Origin: Vreelandella neptunia
GTDB lineage: Bacteria > Pseudomonadota > Gammaproteobacteria > Pseudomonadales > Halomonadaceae
NCBI RefSeq assembly: GCF_000712975.1
Contig: NZ_JHQL01000001.1
Coordinates: 786,625 to 850,624, forward strand
Length of the DNA: 64,000 nucleotides
Reading direction: 5' to 3'
The notes under the pieces are model-generated. The model was not told the DNA's origin. It saw only the letters and a list, made by a program, of their open reading frames with translations, and made no database searches. The number at the start of each line of letters is the position of its first letter. The stretch's first letter is position 1. The translations under genes and the position numbers were made by a program. Shown here piece by piece: positions 32,960 through 42,506 of the stretch.

Positions 32960-32988
32960 CCGCGCCCCTAATCAGGGCGCGGTTTTTT
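32960..32988 (+). terminator. Terminator of gdhB
   Basis: Stem CCGCGCCC / GGGCGCGG with a 7-nt loop, then six T. Confidence 0.9.
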
Positions 32989-33060
32989 GTGACTGTTCTT
33001 GATACTGTTCTTGGGACTGTTCTTGAGATCGCTCTTGAGACCGCTCTTGAGACCGCTTTT
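32989..33060. repeat. Six tandem 12-bp units between gdhB and pyrD
   Basis: Six consecutive 12-bp units: GTGACTGTTCTT, GATACTGTTCTT, GGGACTGTTCTT, GAGATCGCTCTT, GAGACCGCTCTT, GAGACCGCTTTT. The array starts immediately after the gdhB terminator. It divides into two sub-families (ACTGTTCTT and CGCTCTT), suggesting stepwise expansion. No gene overlaps it. Confidence 0.92.
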
Positions 33061-33209
33061 CCACTGCATCGCCTTTCTCGCTGCTCAACGCTGCGAAGAT
33101 AACTTGATTTACGCTATACTCTGCGCGCCGCGCGCTATGCTGTCTATTTGTTCACAAGTAGCGTGCTCGTTCGCCTGCTTCATGCCCACTGCTCTGGAGA
33201 ACCTCGCTG

Positions 33210-34226
33210 ATGTATAACTTCGCCCGTTCGCTGCTATTTCGACTCGACCCTGAAACATCTCATGGGTTGGCGCTGGGTGCGTTAGATACTCTGCATCGGG
33301 TTGGCGGTGTGCAGCGGGTATATGGTGAGCCTGTGAGTGACCCTGTTGAGCTAATGGGGCTGCGTTTTAGTAATCGGGTAGGGTTAGCCGCAGGGCTAGA
33401 TAAAAACGCCGATCATTTGGATGCGTTGGGCGCGTTGGGCTTTGGGTTTGTAGAAGTAGGTACCGTTACCCCCAAAGCGCAGCCAGGAAACCCAAAACCG
33501 CGCCTGTTCCGGCTTGCAGGTCACGAGGCGATCATTAACCGCTTTGGGTTCAATAACAAAGGGGTTGAGCACCTTGTCGCCCAGGTGAAAAAGCGCCACT
33601 ACAAGGGCGTGGTGGGCATTAATATTGGTAAAAACTTAGCCACCTCTGTGGAAAACGCGCTTGATGATTACCTGCTTTGCTTAGATGCGGTGCACGGTGT
33701 GGCTGATTATATTGCAGTGAATATTTCCTCGCCTAACACACCAGGGCTGCGAACGTTGCAGTTCGGTGAGCAGCTGGATGCACTGCTAGGTCCTATTCGT
33801 TCGCGCAGCCAAGCGCTGGATGATGCGTTAGGCCGCAAGGTGCCGCTACTGGTTAAAATCGCCCCAGATATGAGCGAAGAAGAGGTGGCGTTGGTGGCGG
33901 GTAGTATCGCGCGTAACGGGTTGGATGGTGTGATTGCGACCAATACCACGATATCTCGCGAGGCGGTAAAAAGTGATCCACAGGCAGCAGAGGCAGGTGG
34001 ATTGTCTGGAAAACCCGTTTTTGAAGCGTCAAATACGGTCATTCGTCTGCTGCGTGCACAGCTGCCAACGTTACCTATTATAGGTGTCGGAGGGATTGAT
34101 AGTGGTGAGACCGCCGCTGCAAAAATTGCTGCTGGTGCAGATCTGGTGCAGCTCTACTCGGGGTTGATCTACCAAGGGCCTGGGTTAGTAAAAACGTGCG
34201 CCTTGGCGCTTAAGCAGCATCGTTAA
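33210..34226 (+). CDS. pyrD: Dihydroorotate dehydrogenase (quinone), class 2
   Basis: Membrane-associated FMN enzyme that oxidises dihydroorotate to orotate with quinone as acceptor, in pyrimidine synthesis. 338 residues with the class-2 N-terminal helices (MYNFARSLLFRLDPETSHGLAL). Catalytic Ser in NISSPNTPGLRTLQ, substrate loop GFNNKG, and the C-terminal FMN-phosphate region GVGGIDSG. Next to rmf and rlmKL, resembling the E. coli pyrD-zapC-rlmKL-rmf area. Confidence 0.97.
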   Translation: MYNFARSLLFRLDPETSHGLALGALDTLHRVGGVQRVYGEPVSDPVELMGLRFSNRVGLAAGLDKNADHLDALGALGFGFVEVGTVTPKAQPGNPKPRLFRLAGHEAIINRFGFNNKGVEHLVAQVKKRHYKGVVGINIGKNLATSVENALDDYLLCLDAVHGVADYIAVNISSPNTPGLRTLQFGEQLDALLGPIRSRSQALDDALGRKVPLLVKIAPDMSEEEVALVAGSIARNGLDGVIATNTTISREAVKSDPQAAEAGGLSGKPVFEASNTVIRLLRAQLPTLPIIGVGGIDSGETAAAKIAAGADLVQLYSGLIYQGPGLVKTCALALKQHR

Positions 34227-34267
34227 GGTGATAGGTCAGCCAGTGCTCGCAAGGGGCGCGATGGCAA

Positions 34268-34293
34268 TAAAAAAGCCCGCTTGTCAGCGGGCT
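34268..34293 (-). terminator. Terminator of rmf
   Basis: Stem AGCCCGCT / AGCGGGCT with a 4-nt loop. The U run appears only when read on the minus strand, so it is oriented for rmf, though it lies between two convergent genes. Confidence 0.85.
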
Positions 34294-34329
34294 CCGTACT
34301 CCGAATGTCATGTTTGAAAGGTAAAATAA

Positions 34330-34539
34330 CTAGGTCATTACCAAGGGATTTTTATGGATACCGGAGACGCCGGTCATCCCATCCCACTGATCACCGCGAC
34401 CTTCACGCCAACCACTCATCCAATACTCGCGTAAATTAACATCTTGACTGGGGCAGTCATCTCGGGAGCGACCCGTAATGCCCGCTTTATAGCCGTGAAC
34501 ATAAGCCCGTTGGAAGCGATCACGTTTTTGTCGTTTCAT
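34330..34539 (-). CDS. rmf: Ribosome modulation factor
   Basis: Small basic protein that dimerises 70S ribosomes into inactive 100S particles in stationary phase or stress. 69 residues. The start MKRQKRDRFQRAYVHGYKAG and the blocks AGITGRSRDDCP and GWREGRGDQW match RMF, with a slightly longer C-terminus than the 55-residue E. coli protein. An AGAGG-type site precedes the ATG. Convergent with pyrD. Confidence 0.95.
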   Translation of the reverse strand: MKRQKRDRFQRAYVHGYKAGITGRSRDDCPSQDVNLREYWMSGWREGRGDQWDGMTGVSGIHKNPLVMT

Positions 34540-34882
34540 TGGCTAACCTCTTTTCACGAAAGCCTTTGATAAGAAAAGCAAACTGGGCAAAAATGTCGTC
34601 TTTGCATCAGCGCTATTTCGATAGATAACTTCAGCAAGCCGCCACTCAACGCTAGTGCCTAGCACTCACGTGCTGAACGGGCAAAGCGGCAGACTCGACA
34701 AGCTAGAGATCTTGAAAGCAAGTTTGCTAATAGACCCCTGACAAACAACGCATGCGTTTTTCAGTAGCTACACTCCTATTGTTAGCTCATTATGGGGTCA
34801 CTTGTCGACCATCAAATTGTCATAAGACGTAAACTCATTTGCCATATATAGGAATATCGCGCTCTTACGCGCGGCGATAAAC
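34540..34882. other. Intergenic region between rmf and rlmKL
   Basis: 343 bp between divergent genes. It must hold both promoters. A TTGTCA at 34817-34822 followed by an AT-rich TATATA stretch may belong to the rlmKL promoter, but the spacing is not canonical. No ORF or RNA gene is supported. Confidence 0.4.
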
Positions 34883-37114
34883 ATGACCGAGTCGAGCCAA
34901 ACTGCCCCTTTAAACCTCCTTGCCACCTGTCCTAAAGGCATTGAAAGCCTTTTAGCTGATGAGCTGTCAGCGCTAGGAGCCGAGCCAGGTAAAACGACCG
35001 TGGCGGGCGTTTATTTTTCCGCTAATCTAGAAACCGCCTATCGCATATGCCTGTGGTCACGGTTAGCTAACCGCATTATTTTGCTGTTGGCTCGGGAGTC
35101 GATGATCGATACTGCCGAGCAGGTACGTGACGTGGTTGCCCGACTGCCCTGGACACAGCATTTAACGCCAGGCAAAACGTTGGCGGTCGATTTCCATGGT
35201 CGTAGCGATCACATTCGCCATACTCGCTTTGGTGCCCAAACGGTGAAAGATGGCGTTGTTGATTCGCTACAGTTAGCAGGTCAGGAGCGTCCCAATGTTG
35301 ATACCAAAACGCCCGATTTGCGCATCTATGCCCACTTACACCGTGCTAATTTAAGCCTGGGAATTGATCTTTCAGGCGAAAGTTTGCACCGTCGTGGCTA
35401 CCGCCGCGATGTGGGCCATGCGCCGCTGAAAGAGAATTTGGCAGCGGCATTGCTAGTACGTGCTGGCTGGCCTGAGCGCGCAAAAGCCGGTGAGCCGCTG
35501 TTAGACCCACTGTGTGGCGCAGGCACACTATTGATTGAAGCGGCGCTAATGGCCGCTGATCAAGCGCCCAATCTCAATCGGGAGCGCTTCGGTTTTCAAG
35601 GCTGGGCAGGGCACGAAGAGCCAGTGTGGAAAGAGCTAAAGCGCGAAGCCGAGGCGCGGGCTTCGATAGGCCGTAAACGCTGTAAAACGGCGCTAGTGGG
35701 CTTTGATCAGAGCCCGGCGGCACTGACGGCGGCAAAAGCCAACGCCATGCGTGCTGGCATTCCTGCGCTAATTACCTTGCATGGGCAGAGCCTTAGCCAG
35801 CTAACTAGGCCAGAGACTATTACTGCTGAACGTGGGTTATTAATTACTAACCCGCCTTATGGCGAGCGCTTAGGCGAATTACCTGAGCTGGTGCGTTTGT
35901 ATGCCCAGCTGGGTGAAAAGGCAAAAGCACTGTTTCCTGGCTGGACGTTGGCGCTTTTTACCGGCAATCCCGATTTGGGCCATCGCCTGGGGCTACGGGC
36001 TCATAAGCAGTATGCGCTGAAAAACGGTGCGCTGGATGCCAAACTGCTACTGATGGAGATTGCCCATCACACAGCAAGCTCGGCCAGCCAAGCAGACAGT
36101 GAAAGCGCCTCATCTGCTTCAGACAGCGGTGAAATGGTGTCGGCAGTAACCGCCAGTGCCAAGCCTGCAGTGTCGGAAAATGCCCAGATGTTTGCCAATC
36201 GTTTGGCAAAAAATCAAAAACGTCTGAAAAAGTGGCTAAAGAAGAGCGGTGAGACCTGCTATCGCGTTTATGACGCCGATATGCCGGAGTATGCGCTGGC
36301 CGTCGACCGTTATGGTGACAGAGTGCACGTTCAAGAGTACGCAGCGCCTAGTTCCATTAACCCTGCTCAGGCTCAAAAGCGCCTGTTTGACGCCTTGGAA
36401 GTGATGCCTGAGGCCCTCGACGTTGACCCAAGTAAGATTTATATCAAGCGTCGTGAGCGCCAAACTGGCACTGCTCAGTACCAAAAGCGCGATGCCAGCG
36501 GCGAACGATTTGAAGTGCGCGAAGGCGATGCGCGGCTATGGGTAAACCTGCGTGATTACTTAGACACCGGTTTGTTTTTGGATCATCGTCCCGTACGTCG
36601 CATGCTTAACGAGATGGCTAGCGGTAAGCGCTTCTTGAATCTATTTTGCTATACCGCCACAGCCACTGTGCAGGCAGCCTTAGGGGGGGCAAGCGACAGC
36701 GTCAGCGTCGATATGTCCAATACCTACCTTGAGTGGGCGAAAGATAACTTTGCGTTGAATAAACTCGACCCGAGGCTGCATCGCGTGGTGCGGGATGACT
36801 GTTTCCGCTGGCTTGAAACTGCGAATGCCGAATTTGATCTGATCTTTATGGACCCGCCGACGTTCTCTAACTCCAAGAAAATGCGCGACACCCTAGACGT
36901 GCAGCGTGACCATCCTCGGTTAGTGGAGCTTGCCATGGCGCGCCTAGCGCCGGGCGGTACTTTAGTCTTCTCAAACAACCAACGGCGTTTTAAGCTGGCC
37001 GAAGAACTCAGTGAGCGTTACGCAGTGGAGGACATAACGTCGCGCACCTTTGACCCGGATTTTCAGCGTCGAACCAACCTGCACCATGTGTTTGTATTAC
37101 GGCATAAACAGTAG
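34883..37114 (+). CDS. rlmKL: Bifunctional 23S rRNA methyltransferase RlmK/RlmL
   Basis: Methylates 23S rRNA at G2445 (N2) and G2069 (N7). 743 residues. The N-terminal THUMP domain and first methyltransferase have LLDPLCGAGTLLIEAAL (SAM) and ITNPPYGERLG near 320. The C-terminal RlmK half has DTGLFLDHRPVRRM, FLNLFCYTATATVQA and the catalytic-loop DPPTFSNSKKM near 656. A Ser-rich linker at about 395-415 (TASSASQADSESASSAS) separates the halves and looks like an expanded spacer. Confidence 0.96.
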   Translation: MTESSQTAPLNLLATCPKGIESLLADELSALGAEPGKTTVAGVYFSANLETAYRICLWSRLANRIILLLARESMIDTAEQVRDVVARLPWTQHLTPGKTLAVDFHGRSDHIRHTRFGAQTVKDGVVDSLQLAGQERPNVDTKTPDLRIYAHLHRANLSLGIDLSGESLHRRGYRRDVGHAPLKENLAAALLVRAGWPERAKAGEPLLDPLCGAGTLLIEAALMAADQAPNLNRERFGFQGWAGHEEPVWKELKREAEARASIGRKRCKTALVGFDQSPAALTAAKANAMRAGIPALITLHGQSLSQLTRPETITAERGLLITNPPYGERLGELPELVRLYAQLGEKAKALFPGWTLALFTGNPDLGHRLGLRAHKQYALKNGALDAKLLLMEIAHHTASSASQADSESASSASDSGEMVSAVTASAKPAVSENAQMFANRLAKNQKRLKKWLKKSGETCYRVYDADMPEYALAVDRYGDRVHVQEYAAPSSINPAQAQKRLFDALEVMPEALDVDPSKIYIKRRERQTGTAQYQKRDASGERFEVREGDARLWVNLRDYLDTGLFLDHRPVRRMLNEMASGKRFLNLFCYTATATVQAALGGASDSVSVDMSNTYLEWAKDNFALNKLDPRLHRVVRDDCFRWLETANAEFDLIFMDPPTFSNSKKMRDTLDVQRDHPRLVELAMARLAPGGTLVFSNNQRRFKLAEELSERYAVEDITSRTFDPDFQRRTNLHHVFVLRHKQ

Positions 37115-37134
37115 AGAGAAATAACGCACCGGTT

Positions 37135-37470
37135 ATGATTCAGCTATCGATTTACACAACTTTAGGCTGCCACTTATGCGCCCAGCTAGAATCACTGCTG
37201 GTGACGATGGCTAACCAAGAAGTGTCGCTTCATCGCATCGAAATTAGCGACGACGACGCCCTGGTAAAGCGTTATGGCGTACGCATTCCGGTCTTGATGG
37301 ATGGTAACGGAGAAGAGCTGGACAGAGGCTTTGATATCGAACGACTGAGCGCATGGTTACAAGCGCGCGGTTGGCTGGACGAGGCGTCTCTTGCAGCGCT
37401 CACCACCCCGCCCGAAAGTGCGCCACCCATTGGGGCGCACCAGCGCAGCGGGCGGCGTTATTTAGGTTAA
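37135..37470 (+). CDS. Glutaredoxin-like thioredoxin-fold protein (DUF836 type)
   Basis: 111 residues. Thioredoxin-fold start QLSIYTTLGCHLCAQLE with a C12-H-L-C15 redox motif, then IEISDDDALVKRYGVRIPVL with the cis-Pro, a typical YruB/DUF836-like small disulfide oxidoreductase. The C-terminal 30 residues (TPPESAPPIGAHQ) are probably unstructured. Lies 20 bp behind rlmKL and is probably co-transcribed. Its substrate is unknown. Confidence 0.85.
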   Translation: MIQLSIYTTLGCHLCAQLESLLVTMANQEVSLHRIEISDDDALVKRYGVRIPVLMDGNGEELDRGFDIERLSAWLQARGWLDEASLAALTTPPESAPPIGAHQRSGRRYLG

Positions 37471-37498
37471 ACGTAATGGCTCAGGCAGGAAGCGTGCA

Positions 37499-37786
37499 TT
37501 ACAGTGCATCAAGTAGTGACAGCTGCCGCATAGCTTCCTGTCCTTCAGGCGTATGATCGGCTGCTTCTAGCACCTTGCGAAATCCTCGCGAGGTCTGGAT
37601 AGTGGCCTCATCTTCCATCCACATTTGCGCTTGTTCCAGAGTATCTGCCAACTGGTGCTTTAGTCCGCCAAACTGGGTGCCGATTTGCCCCCAGGCGCGG
37701 CTGAAAATCCAGTCGCCAAACATATCCTGGTGAATATGAACCAACACATAGTCATGGTCGGTTTCCCAGCGTACGATCACACCCAT
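37499..37786 (-). CDS. Small WGR-domain-like protein
   Basis: Up to 95 residues. The segment VLVHIHQDMFGDWIFSRAWG, followed by QIGTQFG and later SRGFRKV, matches the WGR pattern (a strand ending in W-G-x-I-G, then a final R-G-Y/F). WGR domains occur in PARPs and in stand-alone bacterial proteins and bind nucleic acid ends in the PARP case. Start: a ribosome site AAGGAG abuts the ATG directly, so the GTG two codons later (37780) may be the true start. Convergent with the glutaredoxin-like gene. Function unknown. Confidence 0.65.
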   Translation of the reverse strand: MGVIVRWETDHDYVLVHIHQDMFGDWIFSRAWGQIGTQFGGLKHQLADTLEQAQMWMEDEATIQTSRGFRKVLEAADHTPEGQEAMRQLSLLDAL

Positions 37787-37864
37787 CTCCTTAACTGCTT
37801 ATTGATCACGCCTGCACAGCAAGCCGTTGCGGGCGTATTGTAAAGCCCGGATACGAAAACGCCT

Positions 37865-39013
37865 ATGAAACTTGTTATCGATGCGAATATCCCCGCTGCT
37901 GATCAGTGTTTTGAACCGTTTGGCACACTGCAGCGTCTGTCTGGGCGTGAGATTCGTCCTGTCGATGTAGCCGATGCCGACGCGCTGATCGTACGCTCGA
38001 TTACTCAGGTAAATCAGGCGCTGCTGGCAAAAAGCCCTGTTCGTTTCGTGGGTACCTGCACCATTGGCACTGACCATATCGACCATGCGCTATTAAACGA
38101 GCGTGGTATTGGTTTTGCTAGCGCTCCTGGCTGCAATGCCGATGCCGTGGTGGATTATGTGCTTAGCAGCCTGTTGCTGGTGAGTGAACGTGAAGGGTGG
38201 TCGTTGCTGACGCGCACGGTGGGGATTGTGGGTGCTGGCAATGTAGGTGGGCGCCTACAGCAGCGCTTACAAGCACTGGGTGTGGCTACTTTAGTGTGTG
38301 ATCCACCGAAGGAAGAAGCAACAGGTGCGCTGGGCGAGTTTTTCTCACTTGATACTCTAATCGAGCGCTGTGATGTGCTATGTCTGCATACGCCACTAGT
38401 AAAAGATGGTCCCCATACTACCTATCAGCTGCTTAACGCCGAGCGCATTAACGACCTAGCCCCAGGGGCTGTGTTGCTGAACGCTGGACGTGGCGACTGT
38501 ATTGACGGCTTAGCGCTACGTAGTCGTTTGGCGGGTAAAGGTGATATCACGGCTATTCTCGATGTTTGGGAAGATGAGCCGGAGATAGATGCTGGGTTGC
38601 GTGATTTAGTCGCGTTGGCGACCCCCCATATTGCAGGGCATAGCCTTGATGGCAAATTGCGCGGAACGTGGATGATTCAACAAGCGTTCGCTGAGCATAT
38701 AGGTCAGCCCAGTCCGTTACGTTTTAGTGAACTTTGCCCGCTACCAGCGCTTGCTGAGCTAACGTTGCAGCAGGCTTTGCCAGTAGAAGATGCGCTGCGG
38801 CTTTGTGTGCGAGCGGTATACGATGTGCGCCGTGACCACGATATGCTGCAGCGGCACGTGTTTCATCAGGGAATCAAAAAGGGCTTTGATGATTGTCGAT
38901 CAAACTATCCCCTGCGTCGAGAGTTTGCCACGCTGCGCGTGTTGCTAGAAAACGATGCAACGGTGCTGGAAGCGCCATTGCTAGCGGCTGGTTTTCAAGT
39001 CCAGTGCGCATAG
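37865..39013 (+). CDS. pdxB: Erythronate-4-phosphate dehydrogenase
   Basis: Second step of DXP-dependent pyridoxal phosphate synthesis. 382 residues. D-2-hydroxyacid dehydrogenase fold: substrate half with DADALIVRSITQVNQALL, GTCTIGTDHID and APGCNADAVVDYVLSSLL, NAD site VGIVGAGNVGGRL, catalytic His region LATPHIAGHSLDGK, and the PdxB-specific C-terminal dimerisation domain. Supplies cofactor for PLP enzymes such as AlaA nearby (pathway knowledge, not genetic linkage). Confidence 0.95.
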   Translation: MKLVIDANIPAADQCFEPFGTLQRLSGREIRPVDVADADALIVRSITQVNQALLAKSPVRFVGTCTIGTDHIDHALLNERGIGFASAPGCNADAVVDYVLSSLLLVSEREGWSLLTRTVGIVGAGNVGGRLQQRLQALGVATLVCDPPKEEATGALGEFFSLDTLIERCDVLCLHTPLVKDGPHTTYQLLNAERINDLAPGAVLLNAGRGDCIDGLALRSRLAGKGDITAILDVWEDEPEIDAGLRDLVALATPHIAGHSLDGKLRGTWMIQQAFAEHIGQPSPLRFSELCPLPALAELTLQQALPVEDALRLCVRAVYDVRRDHDMLQRHVFHQGIKKGFDDCRSNYPLRREFATLRVLLENDATVLEAPLLAAGFQVQCA

Positions 39014-39056
39014 GTGTGCGGTGGCGGTGGTATTGGTAGTGAGGTGATTTAGAAAG

Positions 39057-39084
39057 CACAAGGCCCGCATTTGCGGGCCTTGTG
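39057..39084. terminator. Hairpin terminator between pdxB and htpX
   Basis: 13-bp perfect stem CACAAGGCCCGCA / TGCGGGCCTTGTG between convergent genes. Little T run on either side. Confidence 0.6.
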
Positions 39085-39104
39085 GGTTATGCGGCGAATA
39101 TGTG

Positions 39105-40010
39105 TTACTGACGGTAAGCCGCTTCTTTTAAAGCACGAATGCGATCATCTAGCGGCGGGTGGCTGGCAAATAGCTGCTCTAACAGAGAGCGCGTCTGGCC
39201 TTTGGTAATAGCCATTGCGCGCAGCGTGTCAGGCATTTGGTCAGGCATTTCAGTTTCCGCTTTCAGGCGTGCCAGCGCATTCACCATTGCACCGGTGCCT
39301 GCCAAGCGTGCACCTGCTTCATCGGCACGGTATTCGCGATAGCGCGAGAACCAAGCAACGATTGCAGAAGCGACAATACCAAAGACAATTTCTGCCACGA
39401 TCACTACGGCAAAGTAACCGATAAAACCAAGGCCACCTTCGCCGTCGCTGCGGCTTTTTAAGAAGTTGTCAACTAACTGTGCCACCACACGGGCAAAGAA
39501 CATCACAAAGGTGTTCACAACGCCTTGAATCAGCGCCAGTGTCACCATGTCGCCGTTGGCTACGTGGCCAATTTCGTGGGCCAGCACCGCGCGCACTTCT
39601 TCAGGACGCATACGGTTTAGTAGTCCAGCAGATACAGCGACTAGTGCATCGTTTTTATTCCAGCCGGTGGCAAATGCATTGGACTGCTGAGCCGGAAAAA
39701 TACCCACTTCTGGCGTTTTAATACCCGCTTCGCGGGAAAGTTCGGCCACCGTATCCAACAGCCACTGCTCAGTTGAATTGGACGGTGTTTCAATAATTAC
39801 GGTGCCAGTTGAACGCTTTGCCATCCACTTGGAAATAAACAGCGATATCAGCGAGCCGACCATGCCGAAGATAAAGCAGAAAATCAGCAGGCTAGTAAAG
39901 TTGATGCCCTGACTGCTTAGGTAACTTTCCACCCCAAACAGGCGCAGCGTTAAGCTGGCAACCAGCAACACCGCTAAGTTAGTGGCTAAAAACAGCACAA
40001 TTCGCATCAT
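39105..40010 (-). CDS. htpX: Membrane zinc metalloprotease HtpX
   Basis: Inner-membrane quality-control protease of the M48 family. 301 residues. Two N-terminal membrane segments (about 5-25 and 38-60), zinc motif H145-E-I-G-H149 in [13 protein letters not shown], two further hydrophobic segments, and the third ligand Glu in [11 protein letters not shown]. Usually induced by envelope stress through CpxR; no site was identified here. Confidence 0.96.
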   Translation of the reverse strand: MMRIVLFLATNLAVLLVASLTLRLFGVESYLSSQGINFTSLLIFCFIFGMVGSLISLFISKWMAKRSTGTVIIETPSNSTEQWLLDTVAELSREAGIKTPEVGIFPAQQSNAFATGWNKNDALVAVSAGLLNRMRPEEVRAVLAHEIGHVANGDMVTLALIQGVVNTFVMFFARVVAQLVDNFLKSRSDGEGGLGFIGYFAVVIVAEIVFGIVASAIVAWFSRYREYRADEAGARLAGTGAMVNALARLKAETEMPDQMPDTLRAMAITKGQTRSLLEQLFASHPPLDDRIRALKEAAYRQ

Positions 40011-40133
40011 GGTGCAGGTTCTCCCTCAAAGGTCATTAAAAAAGCGTTAGTGGAATGACAGTTTAGATACGTGCTGTTAACGTCAGTTTCAAGACGCCGT
40101 TTTTATTGGCGGCTGTTTTTATCGACGGCTGTT

Positions 40134-41381
40134 TTATTGACGATAACGGGACAAGAAATTGGCAAAACGGTCAAGTGCATCACCAAGCTGATCTGCCCAC
40201 GGTAAGGTGACGATGCGCACGTGATCCGGTTCTGGCCAGTTAAACGCGGTGCCCTGCACCAGCAGTATTTTCTCCTGGAGCAGTAAGTCCAGCACTAGCT
40301 GTTGGTCATCTTTTATATTGAACACTTTCGGGTCCAGGCGGGGAAAGGCATAAAGCGCGCCTTTAGGTGTCACGCAGGAAACCCCGGGTATGGCGTTGAG
40401 CTTTTCTACCGTGATATCCCGCTGAGCCAGTAGCCGCCCGCCTGGAAGAATTAAGTCGTTAATTGACTGGTAGCCACCCAGCGCGGTTTGGATAGCATGT
40501 TGGGCGGGCACGTTGGCACACAGGCGCATCGAAGCCAGCATGGTTAGCCCTTGAATGTAATCGTGCGCGCGCTGCTTTGCTAACGTGCCGGAAATGGTCA
40601 TCCAGCCAGAGCGGAAGCCTGCACAGCGGTAGCTTTTCGATAGGCCATTCATAGTGATGACTAACTGGTCATCATCCGCTAATGCGCCGGTGGCGGTGTG
40701 CTCTACGCCGTCATAAAGAATCTTGTCGTAGATTTCATCGGAGAACACCACCAGGTTATGCTCTTTGGCAATCTCCAGCACTTCCCGTACTACCTCTGGC
40801 GGGTAAACCGCGCCAGTGGGATTATTGGGATTAATAATCACAATGGCCCGGGTGCGGCTGGTAACTTTTGCGCGAATATCTGCCATGTCTGGCGCCCAGT
40901 CAGCTTGTTCATCGCACAGATAGTGAACGCCGTGACCACCAGATAAATGCGCTGCAGCGGTCCACAACGGATAGTCGGGCGCAGGGATAAGCACCTCATC
41001 GCCATCGTTGAGCAGCGCCTGCATAGCCATCACAATTAACTCAGAGACACCATTGCCGATATAGATATCTTCGATGCCGACGTTGGGTATCTGTTTACGC
41101 TGGCACTCTTGCATGATCGCCTTTCGCGCAGAGTACAAGCCTTTAGAATCACAGTAGCCCTGGGCAGTGGGCAGGTTGCGCATCACGTCTTGCAGGATTT
41201 CTTCCGGCGCTTCAAAGCCAAACGGTGCAGGGTTGCCAATATTCAGCTTTAAAATCCGTTGGCCTTCTTCTTCCAGGCGCTTGGCATGGTCGAGTACTGG
41301 GCCACGAATGTCATAGCAGACGTTATGCAGTTTGTGTGATTTTTTAAGTGTGTGCGATTCTTTAGGCTGCGGGGTGTCCAT
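40134..41381 (-). CDS. alaA: Alanine-synthesising transaminase AlaA
   Basis: PLP aminotransferase that converts pyruvate to alanine with glutamate. 415 residues, very close to E. coli AlaA (YfbQ): VCYDIRGPVLDHAKRLEEEG, LKLNIGNPAPFGFEAPEEIL, NLPTAQGYCDSKGLYSARKA, and INPNNPTGAVY. The PLP lysine lies in GLSKSYRCAGFRSGWM. Neighbours htpX and msrB also flank this gene in pseudomonads (recalled, not checked). Confidence 0.95.
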   Translation of the reverse strand: MDTPQPKESHTLKKSHKLHNVCYDIRGPVLDHAKRLEEEGQRILKLNIGNPAPFGFEAPEEILQDVMRNLPTAQGYCDSKGLYSARKAIMQECQRKQIPNVGIEDIYIGNGVSELIVMAMQALLNDGDEVLIPAPDYPLWTAAAHLSGGHGVHYLCDEQADWAPDMADIRAKVTSRTRAIVIINPNNPTGAVYPPEVVREVLEIAKEHNLVVFSDEIYDKILYDGVEHTATGALADDDQLVITMNGLSKSYRCAGFRSGWMTISGTLAKQRAHDYIQGLTMLASMRLCANVPAQHAIQTALGGYQSINDLILPGGRLLAQRDITVEKLNAIPGVSCVTPKGALYAFPRLDPKVFNIKDDQQLVLDLLLQEKILLVQGTAFNWPEPDHVRIVTLPWADQLGDALDRFANFLSRYRQ

Positions 41382-41436
41382 GGGGTTTATTATCCAAAAT
41401 TTCCTGTGGCCGTTAGTGTTACCAATAATTTGCCCA

Positions 41437-42390
41437 TTATGCGTCGGATGGTAGGTGGCTGTCTTCGTCGATTTGTATCGGCGGCGGTGGAATATCGTCT
41501 GGGGTTTCTAGGGTAAGCCGACCGAGCTTTCCATCGCGTAGTTCATGAAGCAAAACCTCGGCACCGCGGTGTATGTCAACCTCGCCGCCAGGGCGTAAGC
41601 CGCCGCGTTTGCCAGCAATTTCTTTCAAAATGGCATGGCCGTCAAAACCGGCAATGGCTAAGAAATCCGGTTTTTGTGGGCCATCAGCATCTATCTCTTG
41701 GGTGATGGGGGCTTCGTAGCTGGGCAACGCTTTCAGTTTATAGCGAGCGGTTAGCTCTGCTGGATAGCGCTTGGCAAGCTCGGCACTGGTAACGATGGCC
41801 ACATCGGTATACTCAATTGCGGTATCACGAATGGCACCACTGGCAGCTAGACGGTAGGCGCTGGCCTGGTCTTCGATTTTTGGCCACAGCACTCCTGGGG
41901 TATCGATCAGCGCGACGCGACCATCAATGCGCACCTTTTGCTGGCGCTTAGTGACGGCGGGTTCATTCCCCGTCTTGGCAATTTTGCGGCCTGCCAGTCC
42001 GTTAATTAGCGTCGATTTTCCGACGTTGGGAATACCCATAACCATCACGCGTACATCCCTGTCAGCACGCACTGCACCTGCCAGCTCGTGGCACAGTTTA
42101 GGAATTTTCTTTAGTTCGCGGACATTAGTAGTAGTGATTGCCAGTGCGCGAGTATCCTCTTGAGCATCAAAAAACGCTACCCACTCTGCGGTACGTTCAG
42201 GGTCGGCAAGATCTGCCCGCGACAAAATCTTCAAGACGGGCTTATGACGCGTTAACTCGGCCAGCATCGGATTGGCGCTGGAGTAGGGCAGACGCGCGTC
42301 AAGAACCTCAATGACGACATCAATTTCGGGCAGCGCGTCCTTAATCTGGCGGCGGGCCTTGTTCATATGTCCGGGGAACCAGCCGAGCAT
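41437..42390 (-). CDS. ylqF: Ribosome biogenesis GTPase YlqF/RbgA family
   Basis: Circularly permuted GTPase of 317 residues that helps late 50S assembly in Gram-positives. The permuted order is visible: an early G4-like LSRADL (degenerate NKxD) in the first quarter, then G1 GIPNVGKSTLING and G3 DTPGVLWP. GWFPGHMNKARRQI at the start is the family hallmark. C-terminal helical RNA-binding part. Inserted between alaA and msrB. Confidence 0.92.
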   Translation of the reverse strand: MLGWFPGHMNKARRQIKDALPEIDVVIEVLDARLPYSSANPMLAELTRHKPVLKILSRADLADPERTAEWVAFFDAQEDTRALAITTTNVRELKKIPKLCHELAGAVRADRDVRVMVMGIPNVGKSTLINGLAGRKIAKTGNEPAVTKRQQKVRIDGRVALIDTPGVLWPKIEDQASAYRLAASGAIRDTAIEYTDVAIVTSAELAKRYPAELTARYKLKALPSYEAPITQEIDADGPQKPDFLAIAGFDGHAILKEIAGKRGGLRPGGEVDIHRGAEVLLHELRDGKLGRLTLETPDDIPPPPIQIDEDSHLPSDA

Positions 42391-42437
42391 GAGTCTCTCC
42401 TAATGAGCGCAAAACAAATACAAGCAAAAATGGGCAT

Positions 42438-42475
42438 AAAAAAGCGGGCTGCCATTCTAGCAGATGGCGCCCGCC
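42438..42475 (-). terminator. Terminator of msrB
   Basis: On the minus strand GCGGGC-GCCAT, an 8-nt loop, then ATGGC-A-GCCCGC followed by U6. It separates msrB from ylqF. Confidence 0.85.
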
Positions 42476-42506
42476 TTGCTGGGGTTGATCGAGGATTTAG
42501 TGATAA

